Notes: generated from the letters alone by a model not told the origin. Positions 44,554 through 54,150 are shown, counted from the stretch's first letter. The stretch is 64,000 nt of DNA from Clostridiales bacterium 1_7_47FAA (GCA_000155435.1 DS990260.1:1073320-1137319); one strand, 5' to 3'. Numbers and translations: made by a program.

Positions 44554-44575
44554 CCGGGAACAATCCGTTCCCAAT

Positions 44576-46270
<1,695 letters not shown>

Positions 46271-46316
46271 TTAAATTTCCTGAAAGCGCCTGAATCCGCC
46301 TTCATGTCCTGATGGG

Positions 46317-46346
46317 ATTATATACAGATACCGCGTCCGTGGTCAA
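46317..46346 (-). promoter_or_regulatory. Promoter of the GH13 gene
   Basis: TTGACC (46341-46346), 18 bases, TATAAT (46317-46322) on the minus strand, about 60 bases before the ATG. No obvious LacI-type palindrome overlaps it. Confidence 0.65.
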
Positions 46347-46367
46347 CAGGTTACGCCCATAACCTCC

Positions 46368-46952
46368 TTATTGCACAAACAGCGCGGCCGCGCAGTAAAC
46401 CAGAAGGACCGCCATCATAAGGTTGACCCCCTTTGCATGCCTGGCAAGATATTTACAAAACACCGAACCGCACAACGCCCACACAAAGGAGCCGGACGCG
46501 CCGATAAGCGCCAGCAGGATGGTGAATCCAATGATTGCCCCGGTGGAATGGTACACTGGAAGGATATAAAGCGTCATGGCCGTAACCGCATAAATATAAA
46601 TCTTCGGATTGGCAAACTGCAGTATCATACCGGATAGGAAGCTGGCCTCCTTACTGCTGTCCGTACTTGGATTGACCGGGCTTTTTAAGACCTTCCATGC
46701 AAGGTAAAGCATATACGCCGCCCCGAAAAACTGCATGGTTAACTTTAATCTGGGCAGAAGGGTGTACAGCGTTGTGCTGCAAACCGTACAGACCGTCATG
46801 ACAACGGAAAACCCGGCCAGTATACCAAGATTGAATCGGAAGCTGCGGCGAAAGCCAAGCCGTGCCGCATTGCTCATGGATAATAAATTGTTGGCGCCTG
46901 GGGTGTACGCTGTAATAAAACAGTAAATCAGGAAATCGGATAAATGAAACAT
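46368..46952 (-). CDS. LysE family exporter
   Basis: Amino-acid or small-metabolite exporter of the LysE/RhtB type (194 aa, six helices). ITAYTPGANNLLSMSNAARLG at the N-terminus is the family hallmark (seen as TPGANNLL in the core); FANPKIYIYAVTAM in the middle and the C-terminal helices agree. ATG follows GGAGGG; a longer frame is without RBS. It is divergent from an XRE-cupin regulator with a palindrome just after its -10, the usual arrangement for a regulated exporter. Confidence 0.92.
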   Translation of the reverse strand: MFHLSDFLIYCFITAYTPGANNLLSMSNAARLGFRRSFRFNLGILAGFSVVMTVCTVCSTTLYTLLPRLKLTMQFFGAAYMLYLAWKVLKSPVNPSTDSSKEASFLSGMILQFANPKIYIYAVTAMTLYILPVYHSTGAIIGFTILLALIGASGSFVWALCGSVFCKYLARHAKGVNLMMAVLLVYCAAALFVQ

Positions 46953-47012
46953 TTGTGCCCTCCTCTTTACAAGTCCTGTCATAAATTATATAATAGTACA
47001 AAATGACTATTA

Positions 47013-47030
47013 TATTGTACTTGTACGATA
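47013..47030. promoter_or_regulatory. Operator palindrome between LysE and XRE-cupin genes
   Basis: TATTGTACTTGTACGATA is an 18-base imperfect palindrome (TAT-N-GTAC-NN-GTAC-N-ATA). It lies directly downstream of the LysE -10 box, where a bound repressor would block transcription. Confidence 0.6.
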
Positions 47031-47032
47031 TA

Positions 47033-47061
47033 ATAATATATCTTGTTCGTTATATTGTCAA
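47033..47061 (-). promoter_or_regulatory. Promoter of the LysE gene
   Basis: TTGACA (47056-47061), exactly 17 bases, TATTAT (47033-47038) on the minus strand. Leader of about 75 bases. Confidence 0.7.
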
Positions 47062-47080
47062 TAAGAAGGAGGAACGTTTG

Positions 47081-47632
47081 ATGGATTCCATGAATTTGAT
47101 TGTCGCTAAAAATATACGGAGACTGCGTGAAGAAAATAAGCTGAGTATGGACGAACTGTCAAAGTTAAGCGGTGTCAGCAAAAGTATGCTTGCACAGATT
47201 GAACGGGGGGAGGGAAACCCAACCATTTCAACCCTTTGGAAACTCTCAAATGGCATGAAGGTGCCTTTCGACGCTTTAACCGTCCGCCCGAAAAGTCCTT
47301 ATGAGATTGTGGATACGGCAGAATTACAGCCGCTGCTTGAAGATGGCGGTAAGGTTAAAAACTATTCCATCTTCCCGGATGATGAGAACCGCAGGTTTGC
47401 AGTCTATTATCTGGAATTGGATGAGGGAAGCTTCTGGGAATCAGAGCCTCACCTGAAAGGCACCACCGAATTCATCACAATATCTGCAGGCCGTATTGAA
47501 ATCAGCGCCGATGGACACCGGTTCACGGTGGGGAAGGGCGAAAGCATACGGTTTAAGGCTGACTGTGTCCATTCTTACAGGAACACAGGGCATGAAACCG
47601 CAATCCTGCATATGATTTTGTATAATCCGTAA
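47081..47632 (+). CDS. XRE family regulator with C-terminal cupin domain
   Basis: 183-residue regulator. HTH at residues ~10-62 (KNIRRLREENKLSMDELSKL, then VSKSMLAQIERGEGNP), cupin beta-barrel at ~110-183 (FITISAGRIEISADGHRF, FKADCVHSYRN). Such proteins sense small metabolites through the cupin and often control amino-acid or polyamine exporters. ATG chosen follows GGAGGAA; upstream codons lie in the operator. Divergent from the LysE gene, which it very likely represses. Confidence 0.92.
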   Translation: MDSMNLIVAKNIRRLREENKLSMDELSKLSGVSKSMLAQIERGEGNPTISTLWKLSNGMKVPFDALTVRPKSPYEIVDTAELQPLLEDGGKVKNYSIFPDDENRRFAVYYLELDEGSFWESEPHLKGTTEFITISAGRIEISADGHRFTVGKGESIRFKADCVHSYRNTGHETAILHMILYNP

Positions 47633-47805
47633 AAGGCAGGAATGGATTTCACCACACCCACCAGACCCCACCCTAAAAAGCGCCCATCCAGCAGATCCTG
47701 CAGCGTCCATATGGTAAATCTGCACTATATATACCGAGGAAAATTTTGTAAATTTTTCACAATTACACAGACCGGGAAATTTTGATATATTAGATACTGC
47801 AATAT

Positions 47806-47855
47806 GGCTGTAGCTTCTGTCGTGAAGGTCATTCACGGAGGCTGCAGCCTTTTTA
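47806..47855 (+). terminator. Leader hairpin with T-tract ahead of the MATE gene
   Basis: GGCTGTAGC (47806-47814) pairs with GCTGCAGCC (47841-47849), the inner arms GTGAA/TTCAC extend the stem, and five Ts follow. It could terminate the XRE gene, 170 bases upstream, or act as an attenuator 46 bases before the MATE ATG. Confidence 0.65.
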
Positions 47856-47900
47856 TGTCTGCAAAAAAAGAAAATCAAAGAAAATCAAACGGAGGTTTTT

Positions 47901-49328
47901 ATGAATCAGGATTCAAACCATTACATGGCAGAAGAACCCATAGGAAGGCTGATGCTCAGGTTTTCCATCCCCTGCATCATGTCCCTGCTGGTATCTGCCC
48001 TTTACAACATCGTGGACCAGATTTTCATTGGCCGCGGCGTTGGATTTCTGGGAAATGGAGCCACCAATGTGGTATTTCCCGTGACAATCATCGCCCTTGC
48101 CCTGTCCCTTCTGGTGGGTGACGGATGCGCCGCCTTCTTAAGCATCTGCCAGGGACGGATGGACGGGGAGCAGGCGCACAAGAGCGTGGGAAATGCCGTC
48201 GGTATCATCACCGCGTCCGCCATCCTGCTGACCCTGGTATTTGCAGTGTTCCGCGACCGCATCCTGGTGGGCTTCGGCGCAACCGCCAATAATATGGGGT
48301 ATGCCAGGGAGTATTTCTCCTGCCTGATCATCGGTATTCCATTTTTCATGTTTACCAACTCCATGAATTCCATCATCCGTGCCGACGGCAGCCCTCAGTT
48401 TGCCATGGGTTCCACCCTGATTGGATGTTTCATCAACGTAATCCTTGACCCCATAGCCATATTCGTGCTGGGCTGGGGCATGAAGGGAGCGGCGCTGGCT
48501 ACCATCACAGGACAGATTGTGTCTGCCCTTCTGGCAGTATACTACCTGGCCAGGGCAAAATCCTTCCGCCTGAAAAAGAGCAGCTTCATACCGGATACCG
48601 CTATACTGAAGCATATCCTGCCCCTTGGGATCAGCAGCTTCCTGACGCAGATATCCATTGTGGTCATCATGGCCGTAATGAACAATGTACTGGTCATCTA
48701 CGGCGCACAGTCCAAATATGGGGCTGACATCCCGCTGACCGTGGTGGGGATTGTCATGAAGGTATTTCAGATCGTGATATCCATTGTGGTCGGGATTGCG
48801 GCCGGCTCCCAGCCCATCGTGGGATATAATTACGGCGCCGGGCACTGGCACAGGGTAAAATCCATCTTCAGGACCATGATGATGGCCGAGTTCTGCGTGG
48901 GACTCATATCCATGATATGCTTTGAGGCCTTCCCACTACAGATCATCAACCTATTCGGCAGTGAGGACGGGCTGTACAATGAGTTTGCAGTGCTGGCCTT
49001 CCGCATTTTCCTGGGAGGAATCGTGCTCTGCTGCATCCAGAAATCCTGCAGCATCTTCCTGCAGTCCATCGGAAGGCCCACGCTGTCCATGATGCTGTCC
49101 CTGTTCAGGGACTTTATCTTAAGCGTCCCCTTAACATTAATCCTGCCCAGGTTGTCCGGCGTAACCATGACCCTGTATTCCGGGCCAATCGCAGACGTGG
49201 TTTCCTTTGGGGCGGCTGTCCTGTTCATGTCCCGGATCCTCAGGGAACTGGACCGGCTGGAGGACAGCGCAGGGGAACCGGCAGATATCCAGGGAAACAT
49301 CCGATCCCTTGAAAAGGCCGGGTGCTGA
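47901..49328 (+). CDS. MATE family efflux transporter (MepA-like)
   Basis: 475-residue twelve-helix exporter. IGRLMLRFSIPCIMSLLVSALYNIVDQIFIG at the start (seen as LYNIVDQIFIGRG), GVGFLGNGATNVVFPV and NYGAGHWHRVKSIF place it nearest the MepA-type Firmicutes MATE drug exporters. Cytoplasmic tail of about 20 polar residues. CGGAGG precedes the ATG. A strong hairpin with T-tract sits just upstream, suggesting conditional read-through. No other gene follows on this strand. Confidence 0.92.
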   Translation: MNQDSNHYMAEEPIGRLMLRFSIPCIMSLLVSALYNIVDQIFIGRGVGFLGNGATNVVFPVTIIALALSLLVGDGCAAFLSICQGRMDGEQAHKSVGNAVGIITASAILLTLVFAVFRDRILVGFGATANNMGYAREYFSCLIIGIPFFMFTNSMNSIIRADGSPQFAMGSTLIGCFINVILDPIAIFVLGWGMKGAALATITGQIVSALLAVYYLARAKSFRLKKSSFIPDTAILKHILPLGISSFLTQISIVVIMAVMNNVLVIYGAQSKYGADIPLTVVGIVMKVFQIVISIVVGIAAGSQPIVGYNYGAGHWHRVKSIFRTMMMAEFCVGLISMICFEAFPLQIINLFGSEDGLYNEFAVLAFRIFLGGIVLCCIQKSCSIFLQSIGRPTLSMMLSLFRDFILSVPLTLILPRLSGVTMTLYSGPIADVVSFGAAVLFMSRILRELDRLEDSAGEPADIQGNIRSLEKAGC

Positions 49329-49411
49329 AAAACCGACGCTTAAGGAACTATCTGCTAAAAAGCCAGGCGATGAAAATTCAGCGGATAATAAACCAGCCAA
49401 TATTCCCATCA

Positions 49412-50410
49412 TTACCGTCTCCGCCTGTCAAAACGCCTTCCAGGATTCCTTTCGTCCTCATACCGGCCGCGTCCAAAACCATTGCCAAGGGGGCCATCCC
49501 CATGGAAATGCTCCCTGCGGCTGTGGCCGCGGCTTAATATATAATCATGCATTTCCTTCATCCTGCCAAATGTATAGTCAGAAGGATGCTCCGGATCCAA
49601 ATGCCTTATGATTTCGTCTTCCAGGCGTTCCAAAAAACCTTTAAACTGCTTCTGCTCCTGATCATCAAAGCAGTCAAACAGGCGGTCCGTGTCCCTGCCG
49701 TCAAACCCATCCGCCTGTTCTACCGCCCTGCGGCCTTCTTCCGTCAGTATGATATCCATACTCCGTCTGTCATGTTCACTTGGCACGCGCTTCACATAGC
49801 CCTTGTTCTCCAGCTTTCTTAATAGTTCGCTCATGGACTGGGTACTGATTCCAAGAAGATAGGACAGTTCCCTGTGGCTTATCTCCGGCTTCAGCTTTAA
49901 GATTGCCAGGATCCGGCCCTGGCCTTTAAATGGGCTTCCCATGGGGCCATTTTCCTTGTAAGCCTCTGTCTGGTAGCGGTGTAAGAGCATTCCGATATGA
50001 AAGAAGTGTTCGGACAGGTTTTTTCCATTGTCCTTCTGCTCCTGGCCTATACCCTGGTCCCTATCACAGTCTGCGTCACAGTATGACCCCCGCTCCCCGT
50101 CATAGCCTGCATTCTGGCCCATTGGGGGTTCCATGCCATGTTCCTTTTTGACTTCCATGCCATGTTCCTTTTTTGGTTCTATGCCATGTTCCTTTTTGAC
50201 TTCCATGCCATGTTCCTTTTTTGGTTCTATGTCATACTCCATGTCCTGCTTCCTGCTCTCATCTTCATTTCCCTTACTTATATTGCCCTCGCTCATATTT
50301 CCCTCATTCATATTGCCCTCGCTCATATTTCCCTCATTCATATTTCCCTCATTCATATTGCCTTCATCCATATTTCCTTCATTCATATTTCCCTCACTCA
50401 TATAACCCAC
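49412..50410 (-). CDS. MarR family regulator with tandem-repeat N-terminus
   Basis: 332-residue regulator. The first ~45 residues are EGNMN/EGNMS pentapeptide repeats, and ~60-95 are KKEHGMEV/KKEHGMEP repeats. A Cys/Asp-rich spacer follows (YCDADCDRDQ). A normal MarR domain then spans ~130-270 (ISHRELSYLLGISTQSMSELLRKLENKG, DRRSMDIILTEEG). The tail is rich in Arg, Gly and His. Start is GTG 50410 with AAAGGAG six bases upstream; an in-frame TTG two codons earlier touches the RBS. Third in the CDF-DtxR operon, 12 bases after DtxR. The repeats are unusual for MarR and could bind metal (Met/His) or protein. Confidence 0.85.
   Translation of the reverse strand: MGYMSEGNMNEGNMDEGNMNEGNMNEGNMSEGNMNEGNMSEGNISKGNEDESRKQDMEYDIEPKKEHGMEVKKEHGIEPKKEHGMEVKKEHGMEPPMGQNAGYDGERGSYCDADCDRDQGIGQEQKDNGKNLSEHFFHIGMLLHRYQTEAYKENGPMGSPFKGQGRILAILKLKPEISHRELSYLLGISTQSMSELLRKLENKGYVKRVPSEHDRRSMDIILTEEGRRAVEQADGFDGRDTDRLFDCFDDQEQKQFKGFLERLEDEIIRHLDPEHPSDYTFGRMKEMHDYILSRGHSRREHFHGDGPLGNGFGRGRYEDERNPGRRFDRRRR
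50130..50235 (-). repeat. 27/54-base tandem repeats in the MarR gene
   Basis: Two near-identical 54-base units, each made of two 27-base halves encoding KKEHGMEV and KKEHGMEP-type nonapeptides. High identity suggests recent expansion. Confidence 0.8.
50276..50405 (-). repeat. 15-base tandem repeats in the MarR gene
   Basis: About eight units of 15 bases (plus-strand form ATTCATATTTCCCTC and variants) encode EGNMN/EGNMS pentapeptides at the N-terminus. All are in frame. Confidence 0.85.
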
Positions 50411-50422
50411 ATCCAACTCCTT

Positions 50423-50794
50423 TCATTCTGCCGCCTGTTCCATGATTCCCCTGATACCTATTATGGATTCAGGGCTTAAATAATGCTCTATCCTGCATGC
50501 GTCATGCTCCGCGACCTCTTCCGGGACTCCGATGCTGCACAGGAACCGTTTAAATGTTTCATAGGAATCGTTGATTTTAGACGCAATTGCATAACCATCT
50601 TCCGTCAGGTCAACCTCATGGTTTTCATGTACCTTAATCAGGTTCTCCGATGCCAGTTTACGGAACGCAATGGAAACGCTTGGTTTTTTGACGTCCAGTG
50701 CCGATGCCACATCAGTGGCCCGCACATGCCCATTCTTATTTTTCAAATACAATATGGCCTTTAGATAATTCTCTTTTGAAACCGTGATGTTCAT
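50423..50794 (-). CDS. DtxR family metal-dependent regulator, atypical ligands
   Basis: 123-residue two-domain DtxR-type repressor without the C-terminal SH3 domain. Winged helix ~1-65 (VRATDVASALDVKKPSVSIAFRKL) and dimerisation domain to the end. By eye against DtxR, the segment DACRIEHYL keeps Cys, Glu and His of the primary site, but the Met10 position is Asn and the ancillary-site His79/Glu83 positions are Tyr and Lys; against MntR, Asp8 and Glu11 become Asn and Lys. So metal choice may differ. It lies between the CDF and MarR genes and probably binds the paired palindromes in the operon promoter. Confidence 0.9.
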   Translation of the reverse strand: MNITVSKENYLKAILYLKNKNGHVRATDVASALDVKKPSVSIAFRKLASENLIKVHENHEVDLTEDGYAIASKINDSYETFKRFLCSIGVPEEVAEHDACRIEHYLSPESIIGIRGIMEQAAE

Positions 50795-50817
50795 GACTCA
50801 CCCTTCTTATATTCCAG

Positions 50818-51708
50818 CTACCCCAGAATCTGTTCCATACTCAACGAAAAAACGGGACTCAGCCCAAGCGCCCTCAGTTCTCCTTCAATGCCGTCCATAC
50901 ATCCATTGACCTCCTCCTGGGAACAGGATGGATTTACCGTAATCTGCAGCGACACAATCCTGCGCTCCGGCCCGTAATCGTGGAAATCAATCTGTTTTAA
51001 TGTCACAAGTTCCTTCCTTGCGTCAAAAACCGCCTGAATCTGGGACTGCTGCTGTCCGGATATCCCCTCGCCCAGAAGCAGTGTGAAGTGACTGATGAAT
51101 GACTGGAATCCATCCTTCATGACCAGCACACTGATCATGATTCCCACAATCCAGTCCGCAGAAAGACCGGTCAGGGAATAAAGGGCCGCAGAACCAATGG
51201 TCAGCATGGTCATCTTGATGTCCGCTGCCTCATTCTGCTCACAGGCAGCCAGGGCCATGGAATCCAGCTCACGGTTCACATGTCTGGTATACGCCGACAT
51301 ACCGCACTTGACCAGGATGGACAGGAGGGATACCCCATAGACCAGAAGGGGCAATGAGCGGTCCCGCGGGTGCCGGATCCAGTGTATGGATTCCCGGAAC
51401 ATGGAAACTCCTGCCAGGATAATGGTCATGGAAATAATGAGGCCAAGGACATATTCCACCCTGCCATGGCCATAAGGATGAAGGCTGTCCCCCTTGCGCC
51501 CGGACATCCTGAATCCCAGCAATACCAGCAGGGAGTTTAATGCATCCATCAGGTTATCATACCCTTCCGCCAGGACAGCCACATTCCCGCACGTGATTCC
51601 GGCCGTATACTTACAGGCAAAAAGCAGGAGGTTGCCGGCCGCGGACAATATCCCCACCCTGGCGCCCAGATTTTCCCTGGACATGGGCTGTGTCAGTGTT
51701 TGTTCCAT
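50818..51708 (-). CDS. Cation diffusion facilitator (CDF) transporter
   Basis: 296-residue CDF antiporter: six helices and a C-terminal cytoplasmic metal-binding domain (LKQIDFHDYGPERRIVSLQI). The TM2 metal site reads DNLMD (DxxxD) and TM5 reads NEAAD (NxxxD), which differ from the His/Asp of zinc exporters and lean towards Mn or Fe; that is inference. ATG follows GAGAGGAG; a longer frame starts before the RBS. First gene of the operon with DtxR and MarR, under a promoter with two palindromic operators. Confidence 0.92.
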   Translation of the reverse strand: MEQTLTQPMSRENLGARVGILSAAGNLLLFACKYTAGITCGNVAVLAEGYDNLMDALNSLLVLLGFRMSGRKGDSLHPYGHGRVEYVLGLIISMTIILAGVSMFRESIHWIRHPRDRSLPLLVYGVSLLSILVKCGMSAYTRHVNRELDSMALAACEQNEAADIKMTMLTIGSAALYSLTGLSADWIVGIMISVLVMKDGFQSFISHFTLLLGEGISGQQQSQIQAVFDARKELVTLKQIDFHDYGPERRIVSLQITVNPSCSQEEVNGCMDGIEGELRALGLSPVFSLSMEQILG

Positions 51709-51788
51709 ATATACCACTCCTCTCCGGGCCGGCATGGGCCAGCCATATGGACGATTTTACGGATACCCCGGTATCCGTACACGCAAAT

Positions 51789-51830
51789 TACATCAGGTAC
51801 CTGATATAAATATAGCAGGTACCTGATGTA
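51789..51830. promoter_or_regulatory. Paired DtxR-type operators
   Basis: ATCAGGTACCTGAT (51792-51805) and CAGGTACCTG (51816-51825) are perfect palindromes 22 bases centre to centre. Together they form a larger mirror: TACATCAGGTACCTG, 12 bases, CAGGTACCTGATGTA. One lies in the promoter spacer and one just after the -10. Likely bound by two regulator dimers. Confidence 0.85.
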
Positions 51831-51837
51831 TTGTCAA
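51809..51837 (-). promoter_or_regulatory. Promoter of the CDF-DtxR-MarR operon
   Basis: Minus-strand TTGACA (51832-51837), exactly 17 bases, TATATT (51809-51814). The spacer contains one full operator palindrome, so a bound repressor would exclude RNA polymerase. Confidence 0.85.
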
Positions 51838-51873
51838 CCCGGAGTTTAAAATCAGTTCACCGGCCCAGACAGA

Positions 51874-53796
51874 TTACGAATCGACCGTATAACCATTCTT
51901 CCCTTTCTGTTTGGTGCGGTAAAGTGCCTGGTCCGCCTTTTCATACAGTGTGTCAAAGTCCCGGTCTTCTTCCGAAGCCACCGATATCCCGATGCTTGCG
52001 GACATTTTCCATGTCTTTCCATCCCTGGTGCATTCCGTGTCCAGGGCATGTGAGAGTTCCGCCGCCTTCTTCCTGACCCAGTCCGCGCCCGGAATGGGAA
52101 TGAATGCCACAAACTCATCCCCGCCAATCCGTCCCAGCACATCACCCTCCCGGAAATGTTCCCGTATGATCCTGGTGAATTCCCGTATGCAGTAATCCCC
52201 AAATGCATGGCCAAAGCAGTCATTGGCCTGTTTGAAATTATCAATATCAAAGATGAAGAATGCGTATGCCTTTTCAGGCTCCTCTGTCAGCAGTGCAGTC
52301 ACCTTGCGCTTGGTTGCGGCCTTGGTCAGGAACCGTGTCATCTCATCAATATAAGCCAGAAGCTCCTTTTTCTTTTCCTCATCAATATTCTTACGGTAGG
52401 TAAACATGTGCAGGCAGTTATCCTCATGGGAAAAGAAGATATACGCGTCAATGCGCATCCAGAAATAACCGCTGCCATCCTGGGTTATCATGAAATCGTA
52501 TTTCAGGTGGCTGTTTCCATTTTCATATTCCCGGATTACATTCTCAGGAGTGAAGGTAGAGATGTAACCCTGCCTGAATTCCTTCTTAATCTGCTTCTGC
52601 GCTATGACCCGCAGTGCCTGGTCATAGGGCAGCCCCTGGGCTCCCAGGCTTTCAAAGTACTGGGCCGTGCGCTGGTTTCCCGTACAGTTCCTGGTAATGT
52701 TCAGTTCGTAGATATTGTCGTAGAGCTGTTCCGTTGCCTGCTGGAATGCATTTTCCCGCTCCTCCATAAGCTTTGTAATCTGCTTGTTAAAATTGCGTAT
52801 GACCGTGGTGATGATGAACAGCACAATGGAAATGATGACAGCAATGCCAAGGATGGTCTGGTACAGGCGGTCCCGTATCACATGGACCGTATCCTCGCTG
52901 TCCTGGTCTATGACAAGGTGCCAGGACAGATCCGGTATGTATCTTGTGACCACGAAACTCTTCCCCTGGTCCAGGGAGTTGTCGGTCCAGAATCCAAGAT
53001 TCTCCGTATCCTCTTTAAATCCCATGATTTCATCCCGTATCCCCTCCTGCCCGTGAACCTCAAACCAGTCTGTCTTACTGTAACCCGTATATGTGGTGGA
53101 TACCTCAATTATACCGTCCTCATTGACCAGGCATATGTTCATGTTGTATTTGTCCTCATAGCCCTCAAGGAATTCTTTCAGGTAGCTGATGCGGATTCCC
53201 ACCCCTACAATTCCCAGTATATTCCCGGAGCTGTCCGCCACCTTACAGTTCACGAATACCGTGATGGCATCATCCGAACCATCCACCTCATCGTTATCCA
53301 CATTCATGGAATATCCAAGGCCGCTGTCCATCAGGTCAAAATACCAGCCATTCTCCGGATCATCCTCAGCCAGCACCCTGTCTATGCCGTTGAAATTGTA
53401 ATACCGCCTGGTCGCTGACGATACCAGGAAAACAGAATCAAACCCGTATTTATCCCGGTAGGTTTTAAGGTAGGTCTGAAGCCTTTGGACATATTCCCCA
53501 TTCTCAAGGTTTTCTGTCTCACAGGACAGCTGCTCCACCAGGAGGCTGTCATGGGCCATTGTCAGCGAAATGTTGACCGGCTTTGTCAGAAGGGTCGTAA
53601 GCTGGTAATGGATCCCCTCCCCTGTAAGCGATGCAACCTGTTCAATATTATTAAGAGTGGCCTGGTAATTGGCCCTGTAACTGAAAAACGCGGTCATGGA
53701 AAATCCTACAATCAGGACGATACTGATCAGCAGGTTTGTTTTGATTAATTGATTATTCTTCACAGCTGTTGTCTCCATTCTCATACCGTTATTCAC
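51874..53796 (-). CDS. Cache-domain GGDEF diguanylate cyclase
   Basis: 640-residue membrane protein. TM1 (~residues 18-40) and TM2 (~320-342, LGIAVIISIVLFIITTVI) flank an extracellular dCache-like sensor; a cytoplasmic PAS-like region (~365-470, MITQDGSGYFWMRID) leads to GGDEF with IDNFKQANDCFGHAFGD and active-site GRIGGDEF. The I-site REGD is intact at the canonical spacing. Start is GTG 53796 with AGGAGGG six bases upstream; the longer frame would run through the leader hairpin. Divergent from the two-headed GntR-type gene at 54151. The sensed ligand is probably a small organic molecule; unknown. Confidence 0.88.
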   Translation of the reverse strand: MNNGMRMETTAVKNNQLIKTNLLISIVLIVGFSMTAFFSYRANYQATLNNIEQVASLTGEGIHYQLTTLLTKPVNISLTMAHDSLLVEQLSCETENLENGEYVQRLQTYLKTYRDKYGFDSVFLVSSATRRYYNFNGIDRVLAEDDPENGWYFDLMDSGLGYSMNVDNDEVDGSDDAITVFVNCKVADSSGNILGIVGVGIRISYLKEFLEGYEDKYNMNICLVNEDGIIEVSTTYTGYSKTDWFEVHGQEGIRDEIMGFKEDTENLGFWTDNSLDQGKSFVVTRYIPDLSWHLVIDQDSEDTVHVIRDRLYQTILGIAVIISIVLFIITTVIRNFNKQITKLMEERENAFQQATEQLYDNIYELNITRNCTGNQRTAQYFESLGAQGLPYDQALRVIAQKQIKKEFRQGYISTFTPENVIREYENGNSHLKYDFMITQDGSGYFWMRIDAYIFFSHEDNCLHMFTYRKNIDEEKKKELLAYIDEMTRFLTKAATKRKVTALLTEEPEKAYAFFIFDIDNFKQANDCFGHAFGDYCIREFTRIIREHFREGDVLGRIGGDEFVAFIPIPGADWVRKKAAELSHALDTECTRDGKTWKMSASIGISVASEEDRDFDTLYEKADQALYRTKQKGKNGYTVDS

Positions 53797-53875
53797 CCCG
53801 TGCCCTCCTATATAGACCACCCTATATAAGACATTCAATATGTGCCATCCTGCCAGGGAAGGATGGTCCATTGCA

Positions 53876-53921
53876 TAATAAAAAGCCGCCAGAGGATTTA
53901 ATTGCTCTGTGCAGCTTTTGA
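53876..53921 (-). terminator. Leader terminator of the Cache-GGDEF gene
   Basis: Minus-strand AAGCTGC..AGAG pairs with CTCT..GCGGCTT (G.U allowed) and runs into TTTTTATT. It lies between the promoter and the GTG start, with a second hairpin CCATCCT/AGGATGG (about 53846-53868) downstream. It looks like an attenuator. Confidence 0.6.
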
Positions 53922-53961
53922 AATTCATATGGTTGCAGGTCACACCATCGTCCCTATTCTT

Positions 53962-53989
53962 ATTATACACGACTTTTCTGTTTGTGGAA
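53962..53989 (-). promoter_or_regulatory. Promoter of the Cache-GGDEF gene
   Basis: TTCCAC (53984-53989), 16 bases, TATAAT (53962-53967) on the minus strand. Transcript would start near 53955, giving a leader of about 160 bases. The 354 bases between this gene and the divergent regulator hold only these signals and AT-rich DNA at 53990-54130. Confidence 0.5.
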
Positions 53990-54150
53990 TCCGTTTATTA
54001 AAAGAATATGAAAGGAATATCAGGTTCCGGAAATTCTTACGCCCTGATTTCCGCCTTACCTTTTCTCCAATAGTATGGTAAAATCTTATATAATCCGAGA
54101 AAATCAGGGCCTAATTTACAGCAGATTTCATACGATAGGGGGATGTGACA

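Noticed and set aside
47804-48121. 105-codon plus-strand gene overlapping the MATE start
   Set aside because: No RBS and its frame runs through the MATE coding region; kept only as a possible leader reading frame in the findings.
50130-50405. CRISPR array
   Set aside because: The units are contiguous 15- and 27-base in-frame repeats without spacers, inside a coding gene.
50133-50479. Three overlapping plus-strand low-complexity frames
   Set aside because: They arise because the tandem repeats of the MarR gene are open in all frames; none has an RBS.
52156-53418. Plus-strand open frame of 420 codons
   Set aside because: Antisense to the Cache-GGDEF gene, which has clear domains and an RBS; no family likeness in the plus frame.
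53797-53955. c-di-GMP riboswitch upstream of the GGDEF gene
   Set aside because: A GCACAGAGCAA stretch looked similar to the GEMM core, but the following conserved blocks and second helix are absent; it fits a simple terminator stem.
53796-53970. Upstream extension of the Cache-GGDEF protein
   Set aside because: The extra 58 codons run through the leader terminator hairpin and have no RBS; GTG 53796 has an ideal one.
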